In this document: piece by piece, positions 34,796 to 47,027 of the stretch
Numbering within the stretch: the stretch's first letter is position 1
Layout of the letters: every line of letters starts with the position of its first letter
DNA from: Sitta carolinensis
Taxonomy: Eukaryota > Chordata > Aves > Passeriformes > Sittidae
Length of the DNA stretch: 64,000 bases
Assembly (NCBI GenBank): GCA_032173965.1
Contig: JAVUNC010000005.1
Location: forward strand, 46,548,501-46,612,500
Direction: 5' to 3'
The notes under the pieces: model-generated
Database searches by the model: none
The model's input: the letters and a program-made list of their open reading frames with translations, nothing else
Told to the model about the DNA's origin: nothing
Made by a program: the position numbers and the translations under genes

Positions 34796-36951
34796 AAAGG
34801 AAACCCCTCCTTTTATTTTTCTCCTTCTGCAGCAGGCCCAACACTCATTAAGACTGGTTGTTGATTGTCTGCATGCTTGTCGTCTTGTCATCCCACCTCA
34901 GTATCTCAGCTATGAAATGCAGCTCCTCACCTGGCAGTCAAATGCAGTAAACCTGGGCATTCTCTCATGCTTTTTTGTGTGTCCTAGCTTATCCTTTTGG
35001 AGGGTCAGAGGATAGGATACCTTCAGAGTCATCCAAACCCCTGCTGCATTCAAACAAATTTTTTTTTTTTTTTTTTTTTTTAATCATCTAGAAAACATTG
35101 TTTGCCTTCAAGGACTGACAGTTATTCCCACACACTCAGAAGCAACAGAACACAAACAGGCTACATCCTTTGTAGTCAGCTTTAGCATGTAAGGGCAGAG
35201 ATACACAAAGCTGTCCTGGAGGGAAAGAATGGAGGGAAGCTGTGACTGGGGAGTGCACTCATAATACTTTTATCTGAAATGCAGCCCACAAATTCTGAGG
35301 GGATGTAACATGATGGCCACCAACATAAGACCTTTTGCTCGGCTTTTCAAAAGGTTTTCATAAGCTGCAAGTCACCCGTGGACTGCAAGGGAGGAGCTGC
35401 AGTGGGACATACGTTGTTTAGAATGAACTGTAGGACATGAAAGGGAACAGGCAGCTGCACAGCATAGTGAGGACCATGTCCTCAGAGCTTGACTGCTCCT
35501 AGATCACTTCTTTCATCTTTAAGTAATTCAACAACCAAGACTCCAATAGGCAAGTGCAACCCAGTGCTATGCAATGAAGCAAGCAGGCTGTGGTTGTAGG
35601 TTTCACAGCAGAGACTGCAAGGCATTGAATCTGCAGAGACGAAAATCATTGCTGTGAAAGCACATTTCATCACTTTCTTCCCATGAGTGGAAAAGCTTAC
35701 ACCTCCTTCCTTCTCACCCCCAATACCCCAAAAGACATTAAACTGCATTGTGTAACACGGAAAAACTTAATCTGCAAGACAGGTCCACAGCTGCAGGACT
35801 TCTCCCTTGCCCCTAGGGAAAGCTTTTGGGCACAGGCTAAGGAACTTTGTATCACACAAAGAAAATTACTGATTTGGAGTTAGATTGTCACAGAAAACCA
35901 TTAAATGACAGAGACAATGAATAAGAGGGAAGGGTGGCAAAAAGTCAATTTAAATGGAAGAATGATTTTGAGCTGTTTTTTGTTTGGGTTTTGAAGAATA
36001 AGAGCACTGCACTTCCAGCATATGATGCACGGTAAATGCTGAAGGGCCAAGCAGAGCAAAAATGGGAAAAGACCCTGAAAACCTTCAACACATTATTGAA
36101 ATACGAGAAGGGAAAGGTTTTGTTTCCATGGCAACATATCCTATGGTGCTTTTGCTGGAGCAGTCTACCAGAGAAAGAGAACTTTCCCTGTTAGGTATGC
36201 CAGTGAAGTGAAAAATAATTACACAGATCCCTTTCCTCAACTGGGTGCATTTGTAAATTTCCTACTTGATGTGTGTAAGTGCTCAGATGTTACAGAGCTC
36301 CTGGAAATGGATGTCTCCATAGATGACAGAATGAGCTCTGAGGAAAGTGTAGGTACCTGTTGCAGACCAAATGTCTGTGAAGATTTGGGTGCATTGTGGA
36401 TTTTTTGCCCTTCCACGATGCTGCTTTGCTGCATGAATATGGCCCAAGGTGTCAACAGAAACTTAAGGGTTAAAATAGTTCTTGACTGCAGATTTTGGAA
36501 TAAGAAGTTGTAGTTTTTCATCCAAGACAAGAGGACTTGGTTTCCAACTGTCACCTCCTATTTACATACATGTATGTCAAAGCTGAGGTGCTCCATGGCT
36601 GCTGTTTTACTACAGCAGCATGGCATGAAAGAATTCAAGAAGAATAAAGAAGGAATATGAAACAGGAGAGGGAACTGAAGAGATACAGAAAATATTGATA
36701 TGAGAAGAACCAGAACAGGACTCCAAACGTAGCTTTCACCCTCTTGCACAGGGGATCATTGGATCATCACTTACTAAAAATGATAAGCTGCAATACTAAA
36801 GCCATCTGTCTGTGGTATGGTGATGCTCAGGAGCACAAAGAGAGGCAATTATGCATTTTGTAATCCAAGTGGGTAAGAGAAAGACTAATTTTTGTAGTCT
36901 GGGATTTCTAGGCCTGAGGTTTCTGAGTTTCTAAACTCAGTTTCTTCGTGA
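34796..36951. other. Intergenic, nothing recognised
   Basis: No gene is recognised between the two candidate LTR elements. It contains a run of 23 T at 35059-35081. Confidence 0.5.
35059..35081. repeat. Poly-T tract (23)
   Basis: An uninterrupted run of 23 T bases after caaacaaa. Ordinary mononucleotide repeat. Confidence 0.85.
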
Positions 36952-37229
36952 TGTTTTGGTTTAGGAAGACCTGGTTCTCACAGATTGGACATAAACAGAG
37001 CTAGTGTTTTTTTGTCACAAGTTTAATGTTTTGGATTCCTTTCTGTGGGATGGACTTTGTCTATGTCTTTTGGTTTTGGCCAATGGGATGAAGAGTTCTG
37101 GCACTCTTCTGAGCAATGAGAGTGGCCTGTTCAAGAAGGTATATAAAGGGGGCAATTGTTTCAATAAATTTGAGTCAGATGATTTTTGCTAAATGAGGTT
37201 CGTGTCTTTTGTTACTCACCACAGCAACA
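36952..37229 (+). mobile_element. Solo LTR of an endogenous retrovirus
   Basis: The segment begins TGTTTTGGTTTAGG and ends CACCACAGCAACA, the TG...CA form of retroviral LTRs. Inside, in order, are a CCAAT box (ttggCCAATggg, about 37077-37088), a TATA box (TATATAAAG, 37140-37148) and, about 15 nt after it, AATAAA (37163-37168). A U5-like stretch of about 60 nt ends the element. This short TATA-to-AATAAA spacing is the arrangement known from alpharetroviral LTRs. No primer-binding site, gag or pol follows, so it is a solo LTR. I could not find matching target duplications, so the 5' limit may be off. An AP-1 site (37171-37177) lies just after the AATAAA. Confidence 0.65.
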
Positions 37230-40200
37230 CATGTTGACTCTGACTAACTTTTGGGAAAAATAGGGTGGAGACTGAAGTGTGCCAATAGCTAGAAAAAACA
37301 AGTACCCATGCTCTCAGGTTCTGATGCCAGGATCATCAGCAGGGGAATAGGTTACAAAACTGTGTTCCAAGTGAACAATCTTAGCACCTCTGGATCCTGA
37401 AGGGAAAAATGTACATAATTGTTAGGCCTGGACAGCAGTACCCTTTCTTCACTCCAGTGAAGGAGCTGGCAGTAGATGCCAATAACAGCCTGAAACAGAA
37501 AGCAGACCAGACAGAGACCAATGGCCTTAGACAACATTCTCCCATCATTCTCTGCGGTTTTGCCTTGCAATGCTTTCCCTCCTCAGTGCTACAGACTGGC
37601 CTCCAGCCCTTCTTTCTTCCCACCTAATCCAATGCCACTGGCAGTGACGACCATAATTGCTAAACTCACGTTGCATTTTGTCCATTGTGTTTTCATGTTC
37701 TGCCCCAGTCATCTATCATGGATAGATGGGACACACAGGATATATATATCTACATCTGTGCATCCATGAGGCTCTGGCCTTCTCTAGCCTCATGTCACTA
37801 GTCATTAAGGATAACATCACATTTACAAAGAGGTAGATTTCTCTCCTTGATTAGGTTTCAGAAAGGCAGGGTGGCAATATCAGAAGAAGGGAATTGGATT
37901 TTGAGCCAAGCGTGTCTTTTTTTATTTCCCTTCCTTGCAGTACTCTTCATACAGAGAAAATCTTCAGGGTTTTTCTACAGACTCCTATGTAGCTTTGCAG
38001 AGCTGCCAGAAGGCAGTCCTGGAGAAGCATTTTCAGCAGCCCTTGGAATGCTGCAGGAGGGCTACAGTGACAGAAGGACACTCACAGCAAGTCGGAGTGC
38101 AGGTCTCTAGGCATGCAAACTTGACAAGTGTGACAGGATTGAATATCCCACAAGCAGCACAAGGAGCCTGTAAGTGATCAGCCTCACAGCTCAGGTCTCC
38201 ATGCTTAGGTATAGGTATCACATCCTCCTGGGCTCAAATTAGGGAGGTCACAGGTTGCGGTTTAACATGTAGGACTCTGGAGGGGCAAAGCAGCAGCTGG
38301 AAAAGGTCTGAGAGGAGGTAGAGCACAGCTGCCCTGTGAACACCTGCACAGCATTGAGTCTCTCCCAGCCCAGCACTGATGGTTTCAAGACAACATGCTC
38401 GGTAATTCTCATCTATCCAATGCTAAATGATCCCTTTTCATTGCTCCCTTTCCCTGCAAAACTTCAAGAAACATAAAGACCATCTGACTGTCTGGTGGCT
38501 TTCTGTAGCTCATAGGCTTCTCAGAACACAGAACTGGTTCTCTAGGTCCATCTCATGCTAGAAATGCCCCTTGCACTGGAGAGGCATCAGGAGTGGGAGT
38601 CAATGTACAGCCTTGCACACAGCCTGCCCTAGGGGAAATAGGGTTTTCATTAGCTCCTCTTTGCTAGAGGAGCTGCACCCAGCCCATAATCATCACTCCC
38701 AGTACAAGTTGTTAAGTGGGCAGAGAGCTCAGTGCCTTCTTCCTACTGTGAGGACACCCTATCCACAGCTGTGCACCTAGGTAAAGTGCCAACAAATTAT
38801 GGAGGCGAGGCAGAAAATCATTCGTACAGTTCCATTTGCAAGATAAATTATAGCATCTGCTTCTGAATTCAAACGAGAGCAATGCTGCAGCCTTTCTAAC
38901 CTGCTGCTCTTGCTGCACGGTCGACACCATTTTCTGGCTGCTCTCGGATCTTCTGTGAAAGGGAAACACATTAACGGACCCCAGACAGCTATTAGAAGAT
39001 GTTTGTCTGGATTGCAATAGAGGTCATGACTTGTGTGGTTGCCCACAGCCTCAGAAAAATGGTCAAGGTCTGAAATAAGATGACAGAGATGGTAGATCTG
39101 CTCTCACCTAGCAGCGCTGAAGGATCAGCAGTTAGGTGTAGGAAGCAAAACAGGAAACCATAGTGTCTCTGGTCTCCCATTAGCAAGCATAATAATGCAC
39201 TAAGGAAAAGTGACTCAAATGTGTTTTGCCTGTGTCATATCTTTAAGCTGGGAAATCCTCTTTGTGTACCTGCCATGCTTTGCTGGAATGCACCAGGCAT
39301 TTATGTCCCTTAAGTCACAAAATCTTTGTCAATATTTTGATGTGGGCTGGGATTAGGCTGTACATGGCTGACAGAGGTACGAACTAGCATATATCCTTTG
39401 CAGTGTATGTCTGTCTGTTGCTCTTTCTCCTGTACCCTCCTTTGCAGTAACACAGCTGCTAACTCACTGTGAAACCTGAGTTTCTCACCTACAACTGGAT
39501 CCCATTCCTACTGGAAAAAAGTAGGGTAACAAGATGCTAATCCCCTTCGCAGGGATAATCACACCCAGGGTATGTGCATGATGAGCTGGTCAGATGGTGT
39601 CTCTCAGAAGACAGACAAGTGGAGAATCAATCAAGCCCTCCATGGTAAACACACTTTCCAAATCTGACACCTCTGCTCTGACTTGGATATCTCTAAGAGT
39701 AGTATGAATTGTACTTTGGAGTTCCCCATGTCTGTGTCTTGGCCACTGGAGTTACAGAGGATATGTCCCTCCTTTCCTCAGCAAATGATTGGATTAATCT
39801 CTCTGATGCACAAGGATGATACGAGGACTGCCATGTGGGTTGAGGCATGTTGTGATAAGTCATGGTTCACACCAGGCTTTCAGGTGTGCATGAGCCACTC
39901 TGGCAGAGCTGCCCAGTGCTGGCCCTCTCATGGTCAGTGTCTCCTGCCAGGAAGGGGTAGAGAGACAGCAGCCAGCACTGCCATGCTGCAGGGCTCTCCT
40001 CGTGGCACTCCTGCCGCCACTGGCCTTCCCTCCAAGAGCCCATCTGCTCATCTTCCTCCCTCCCTCTCATCTTATGCAAAGCAGCTCATTAGTCCGATTA
40101 GCAGCCAAGCACCATTTCTGATTGTTCATCAGTGATTCCTTTGTTGCCCTCCATCACTCCTGTTGAGTTTCATTAATGCTGCTAGGAAGCAGAGGAGCTG

Positions 40201-42330
40201 CTGGGATATTTATAGGAGGGTGGGGTTCTGTAGGCTTTGTTACTGTCTAATATCCCTTCTTCACTCACGACCTCTTCCCTTACCCCAGCCCTCCCTCAAA
40301 AGCCTTCTCTCAATATGGAGCTTATCCAGGGGTACTCAGAGAGAGGAAAGAACTAGTCTGATGTTTTTGAGTCAGGGAAATGAGAAAGACAAGCTGGACA
40401 TGTGCAGAAGCTCAGTCCTGGGTCAGGAGTGTACAAACCTCCATAGGACACGGTAACCTGGACCAGGGGGTTGAGCCTGTGCTCCTGTGCACACACACAT
40501 CAGGTGGGGTACCTGTAGCAGCCTATAAATGACTCCAAAGGGATCAACATGTACACACAACATTGTTGGGGAGGTACATGCCCCAGCTACAAGCACAGCT
40601 TGGGCATGCAGCACCTGTGTCAGGGGCTGGGTGTGAATGTGTTTCCATGAAGGACACCCACTTCTCTGCCTGTAAACCTATGGAGAGCTGTACCATGCTC
40701 CCAGCAGCTCCAGAGGGAGCAACTGCCTTGGTTACTTATAAAAATATTCTTTCATACAGCACTTAATTATGGAGGCAACTAGACAAAGACTAATCATTCA
40801 TTCTAATATACAGGGGAGAACAATCATTCTGACAGCAGGAGATACTTGGCTTCTTTGAGAGGAGAACAGAGTGTGAGGAGGAGGAGGAGGCTGAAGAAAA
40901 ACTACAGGACAGGGAAAGGAGGAGAAAAGAGGAACAAAATCCTAAATCAGTTACCCAGTACAGACATCTTTATGACTTCATAAATGGAATATGCTTAGTG
41001 TCAGCAATCTTTCCCAGCATCACGAGGACATCTCTCCCTGGCCCAAGCCTGAGGCCCTGATCATGCCAGAAGTCAAACTGGGTGACATTTTAATAGCACT
41101 TTTCATCTCAAGATTGCATCTTCCTTCCAAAGGGTCCCAAAGTGTTTTTATAACCTTTCCAGGTACATAATTCATGTCTTGTGGCACTGAAATAGAGTAT
41201 GTTCCTGAGAAGGATGAGCCACCTCCACCACTGTGCAGGAATTTGGACAGGAGGCAGTGACAGCTTCTGTGTCCCTCTTAAACCATGGGATGTGCATGTG
41301 CATGTATGTGAGGAGGGGGATTTCAAGGCAGCAGAATGCAATTGCAGAGTATGGAAACTGGCCAGGAGCTGTAGCCAAATCCTCAGCTAATACGTAGGTT
41401 AGCACCAGGGAGCTGTAAGAAACAGCACTGGTGATCCAGAATGTGACAATCCTCCCTCTGCCTTGCCAGTGGGTCACACCTCTACAAGTGTTCTGACCAC
41501 TGTGTGGCTGGGAGTGGGTCTTGAAAAGTTGCAAGCCGTGGTCCTGACATGGATAGTCAGTTCTGATCAATCACCAAAAAATATGGTATTAATCCAAATG
41601 TCTTGGACAAAATGCAGGTTTGGGAAATGCACTCCTACATTCACCCTTTCGGGCTTCAAGCAAGTCCAATGACTTTTCCCTTCAGAGCAGTTCTTGCTGG
41701 GAACAACGATGTCTCTGTTCCCCTCTACTTCTCCCACAGTTCCTGAGTGTCAGCTCCATGCCCACAGCTGGCATGTGGGAAATGGATCCCCTGTTCAAGA
41801 CAGTGAACCTCTCAGGCTGTGTTATGCCCAGTGCTGTTCTGCACTGTGGCTGGTTAAACACTGCCCTGTACTGCCCACTGTGATGAGTCTTCCTTACTCC
41901 CCACCAGGGGTGCTGCTGGCTGAGAGCCAGGAGACAGGGTTGGCCTTTGCTCTCTGAGAAATGCTGCTCTGCTTTGTCCAGAAGACCTCACAGGAAATCA
42001 GCATCCTCAACACATTATGAGCAAGTTATGAGGATTAAACAGAGCCCTCCATCCCACAAATCTGTCAGAAGCTGACCCTTCCCTTCCTCAGACAATGGAC
42101 TGCTGCAGTGCAGCCCAAAGCTGTTGGGGAACATCTGCATTCCTACACAAACAGAGCTGGGTCTCTGGCTCCCTTAGTAGCAGGAATAGAGCTTCCCCTG
42201 CCCTCTACAGCTGCAGGCCATCATGCATACAGTATTAAGTTTGTATCTCTTCTGCCTTCCTCACTGCTGTATCTCTCCACTTCCAGCTAATTTAATTGAC
42301 TGCTCTGGTTATGAGGAATCATGGTGTCTA
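37230..42330. other. Intergenic, nothing firmly recognised
   Basis: Mixed-composition DNA without gene features. A short GGA-rich tract lies near 40876-40890. A stretch at about 41080-41170 ('tagcacttttcatctcaag', 'gtcccaaagtgtttttat') weakly resembles old L3-type LINE ends. Confidence 0.5.
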
Positions 42331-42339
42331 AGCACCAAG

Positions 42340-42520
42340 AGTAATACTTAGCATGATATTACCATTTTCACATCCCAGGGCTGTGCAAACATTAACTAAC
42401 GCTAACTCTAATTAGCTGCAACTCACTGGAAAGTAGGTAAGCTTGATATTAACCCTGTTTTTATAGCTGGTGACACTAAGACTCAGAAGGCTGAAGCTAC
42501 TTGTCTCTGCTGTGGAGGTG
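42340..42520 (-). repeat. MIR/CORE-SINE-like fragment
   Basis: The + strand contains 'gtgcaaacattaactaacgc', then 'aaagtaggtaagcttgatatt', then 'ttttatagctggtgacac', then 'taagactcagaaggctgaag'. This parallels the reverse-complement MIR order of a t-rich 'attaattaa' part, 'gaggtaggtattatt', 'ttttacagatgaggaaac' and 'tgaggctcagagagg'. Strongly diverged and ancient. Confidence 0.5.
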
Positions 42521-45500
42521 AGTTCAGCTAAAGTACCGGGATAAAAATGGGAAAATATGTTTACCAGGATGTCTCACCATTCTGAGGGGTATTCTGGCTC
42601 CCAGACAGTGTGCATTTGACCCAGACATACCTCAGGAGCTGAACGTATGTTTCCCAAAGCCATAGTCATGCAGTGCAGTAGAGCAGAGACTTCCCTTTCT
42701 CCCATTGTCCCACATGAAAGCTGTTGAATGGAATGGCAAAAGACGCACTGACTAGAACTGCTAGAAGCTGTATCCTGAGTGGAAAATGGTGCTCTGGAGC
42801 CCTGCCATGGTCCAGTTAGCAAATGCTGGAGAATAAATGCAGTTTCTAAATGCTACAATTCTTTCTAAACAGAGCATGGCTCTTGTGAAGGGACATTTTA
42901 TTTTTAGATGTTTTGTTCTTCTCCACTGAAGTCTAAAGTTATCTAGAATTAGCATTTCATACTTAGGAAAAGAGTCAGGGAAGTCCTTCCTTCTTCCTTC
43001 ATTCTTGCTCCTCTGCCTCATAGCAGATCTTCCAGCAAGGTCATCCAAAATACTGTCTGATGGACACTCTGCAAGATTGTTTTAGGAGAGGTTCCTGGTG
43101 AGACAACTGCTAACTCATGCAATTAGTTTGTCTCAAAATTCCTCCAAGCCACTTCTATTAGCAGTAGCCCTCACCTTCACACTTCCCTGGTTCACCACAC
43201 CCTGCTGCTGTAGCTTCCTGCCCAGAGGTGGCTGCATATTCCTTGAGGATGCATTCACTCATGCTCCCTTCACTGTATTGCTTGGAGGGGAGCCTGATCT
43301 GTGAACTGAGCTGTCCCCACATTTGCAACACGAGAAGTTAGGGTCTCTCTCTTACACACACCCTGTGAAAGTTTCGCTGATTAGTGTTGAATTTATAAGT
43401 TTCCCAACCAACAGAAAAGTTGGGAAAATATCACAGTTAAAGTGATTGGTGAAAATACCTTTGTCCAATGCAAGGAATGGGTGGGCAAAAGGGCCAAGGT
43501 TAGTGCTGGCTGTAGGTGTTGATTCCTGAGTGAAACAGGATGCTGCTGTACAGTCCTCTTGCTTTGTAGCATTTTGCTACCATATAAAATCCAGATGCGT
43601 GCAGCTCTGGGATATGGTAGGCAGTTTTGGTCCCTGCATCTCAGGAGGGCAGCATGAGGGCAGCCAGAGAAGGTATGGAGAAAAACAACTAAAATGGCCA
43701 AGGGTTGGGGCAACCACTGTGGAAAGAGAGGGCAAAGTGGCTCTGTCGTTGCTTTGAGAGGAAAATATTAGGAATCTTTACAGACTCCCCAAGCCCGGTA
43801 AGTAAGGTGACAACAGAACTGCTGCTCACCAAATGCCACAGTGCTGGTGGGGTACACACTGAAGACACTGCTGAGAGCAGCTGGACTCCCATTTTATTCC
43901 AAAATACTATCTCCTACTGCCACCATAGGGTACTGAGAGCTGAGTTATGTGGACCACGTTCCCCATAACTTACTCAGTGGGTCATTACATTTTCTGTCAC
44001 ACTTATATCATGTGCAGTGGGTGTGCTTTCACACCAAGCCCAGCTGATACGGAGACATAACACACAAATGAAAACCAGCAGATGTCTAGTCCCAGTAAAC
44101 CATGTGCCACCTCCAACCCAGTCACACCTCAGTGAACACAGTGGGCAGGCAGCAGAACAGGCAGGATCCAGGCACCCTTAGAGCACTGACTCTATACAGC
44201 CTCCAGACTGCTCCAGTGTTAGTTACAGTTGTAGCCTCACACAGCAGGATTTGTGTTTGAAGCCAACAGGGCTGTGGCTCAGCAGGAGGAATAAAGAAGC
44301 CATTTCACATTCAGGTGGTGTCTCCACTCTCTCTGTGAAAATGGGGTGAGGGGAAAGGTGCATAGGGACTTCAGGTACTGTTGTTACCCAGGAACCCTGA
44401 AGTGTTTAAGGACAGAAGGAAGGATGAAATTGCAGTCACTTCCAGTGTCCTTGGGAAGATGAGCTTCTGGGTCCAGCTAGTAGCCACAAGCCACCTGTGA
44501 AATGAGATGAAGGTTTTGCTTGTTGTTACTGCACTAGCCCAACCCTTCTTTCCTCACTAAATTTATTCAATAATCAGTGCTCAATCTGACAGATTTCTTG
44601 AAGCTCACACATGAGTTAGAGCCAGAGTTTACAGGGAAATGAAGACAAAGAAGGATTTATAAAATCTGTAATGTTTCTCTCCATTCATAGCCTGCCTTCT
44701 TAATATTCCCTGCACACCTTTGCCTCAGGACTACAGCCCTGCATCAGGACTTGTTCATTCAATATAGTTTGCATAGTCTTTGATGGCAGAAGACATCATA
44801 TGTAGGAACAGGTGGTAGAGAAAGAAAGAAGCAGAGGAGGAGAGAAAATTATCCCCCCTTCAGTTACATGCTTTATGGAGAGGAAAGAAGTGTCAAATTG
44901 AGTAGCTTTAAGAATTAATTTAACCACAGGCTTTGGAGCACACACACCTACCTTTACAAAGCTGCGTGTGAATATTCTGTATTTCTTTTGCAGAGCATCT
45001 TTTAGGGTTTAGCTCACACTGACTCCTTTACTAGGAACTGGAGTGCTCTGCTCTTGCACAATTTTCAATACAGCAGAACGAGGGACCTTATCAGAGGAGG
45101 TGATTTTTTTCTAAACCCTTGATTTCATTCACACTCATTTTTTCATGTCTGCGTTTTCTCAGGCACCAAGAGGTAGGTGTGCGCCAGTGTGCTCCAGCTA
45201 GGATTCCTTCCAAAGACAGGGGGGCAGGGTGCATGATATAATGTGTTACCACATCTCTAGAGTTCATCTCAGGCAGGTGGCCAGGCTGGATTTGGATCTG
45301 TCTTTTGTTCACTTTAAGGATTCACAGTGACTGTGACCTCTTGTCTCCTCACCTGGTTCCACCTTTCAGAATTATTAGGAAAGATTCTCTTTAGTTGCCT
45401 TACCTGGATATCTTTAATGGTTTGAGGCTTGTCCTTTATCTTACCTCTTAATGGCTTCAGTCTGCCTTCTGCATCATTCCCAGTCTGGGTGTTTTGAGAA

Positions 45501-46964
45501 GCTGCAAGATGTGGTGTGATCTTGATGATCTTCTAGCTTAGGTGTGATCAACAGCTGTCATTCCTGTTCTTCTGCAATGTCCTCTGATGCTGTTCATGCC
45601 AATCCATTCAACTCTCTATGTTTCTGTTAGATCTCTACGGTGTCTCTGGCTGAGGCATAGTCCCAGCCCACACACCTTCCATCACTATGCCTGGAAGATC
45701 CTATCATAGAAGACAGACATTTTAAATGCATGGCATATTTAGCTGAAGTAAAGCTACTTCACTCATTGGTGATTCTCGTGTCTGTAAGTATGTTCTGACT
45801 GCACAGTAGCCTGCTACAGAATTCACCAACATGACTTCAGTTACCAAGAGGCATGTGGATGCATAGAAAACCTGTCCCTTGGCTGGCCAGTGTCAAATCT
45901 GGACTATAGGACAGAGTAATTAGGAAGAGGAGGGGGGGGGGAAGGGGAAAAAGGATAAATCCATATTTGCACAAGTAAAAATAAGTCTGACAAGTTGATT
46001 TTTTGTCTGTTTGGACAGCTGGGCTGAGCCCTGGCGGAATGAGACATCTTGCTAGAGAGGCTGGGAAAGGTTTCTGGTGAGTTCAGTTTCCCAGAACTGC
46101 ATCATTTTTGTCATTTGCCGCTCAGGTACGCTGGGCTTAATCAGAGCTCCATTCCCCAGAGGGGTGTCCCAGCAGGTATCCAGTAGCTTCTCATTACAGA
46201 TAAATTCAGGATTGTGCTGTGAGGGACTAAATGAGGTGCATATTTACTGACGTACTGGGGTGCCTGGGAGCTGCTGAAGATATCAGTATGACCCTGGCAG
46301 GCACCTACACACTGTTGTAAACCTTCTCCCAAGGTTTACCCTGCACACAGTAGAAGCTGAGAGCAGGAATGAGATCACCAGAGCTTCTTTCCATCCCTGG
46401 ACCCTGTCCAATAGCTGGAGCTGCGCTGGCAGCTGTGGAAGTACGGAGGTAAGACCACTGGCTTCAGGAAAGATTGGTTTTATTCCTCCACTCCTTGGGA
46501 CAGGTGCCTAACAGACCAGGATATCTGGGGCAAAATTACTTGTATTGATTTGGGTCCTTAAGTAGAGCCTCACATTGATGTCTGCACCACCTCCCCAGAG
46601 CTGCCGTGTGCTGCACACAGCTCCTCTCCCTGAACACAGAGCTCCTTGTGCTCAGCCCCCAGCACTTCCCAGCAACTCAAAATACAGAACCAAATCTGGA
46701 CTGAAACTAGTGGTGGTTGTATGCAAGAGATTTTTAGAAAAATGTGCTATCAAATGGGAAAGTGATGGTTTACTTCTTGCAGATGATATTGCTTGTATTT
46801 TAGCAGAGACAAAAGTCAGTGTTTGTGGCAATGCTTCAGAATTGTATATGATGCTGGTGGATTTGTGTTTATTATTATTATTATTTCTGTGTTTTTTTCA
46901 GATGGCATTACAGTTAAGGCTACAGTGTCTATAAGACAGTGAGATGAAATAAGTCAGGTCACTG
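42521..46964. other. Intergenic with a possible degraded LINE
   Basis: No gene is recognised. At about 43590-43740 the + strand shows 'agctctgggatatggtaggc', then 'gttttggtccc', then 'acaactaaaatggccaagg', which weakly recalls an old CR1/L2-like coding remnant. A G-rich run lies at 45923-45952 and a (TTA)n run near 46870-46886. Confidence 0.45.
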
Positions 46965-47027
46965 ACTCTGCCTGAGCAAGATCTAAATGGCCCCCTGAGT
47001 TTCTTCCAACCTGAATCTACAGGTTTG
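46965..47027 (+). mobile_element. Old CR1-type 3'-end fragment
   Basis: The sequence 'gcctgagcaagatctaaatg' then 'gccccctgagtttcttccaa' then 'cctgaatct' follows the closing part of old CR1 elements ('ggactagatggcccctgaggtcccttccaacctgaatct' in broken form). It is short and diverged. Confidence 0.5.

Noticed and set aside
43590..43760. Possible old LINE coding remnant
   Set aside because: Only a few short blocks recall CR1/L2. There is no continuous match or terminal repeat, so I mention it only in the regional entry.
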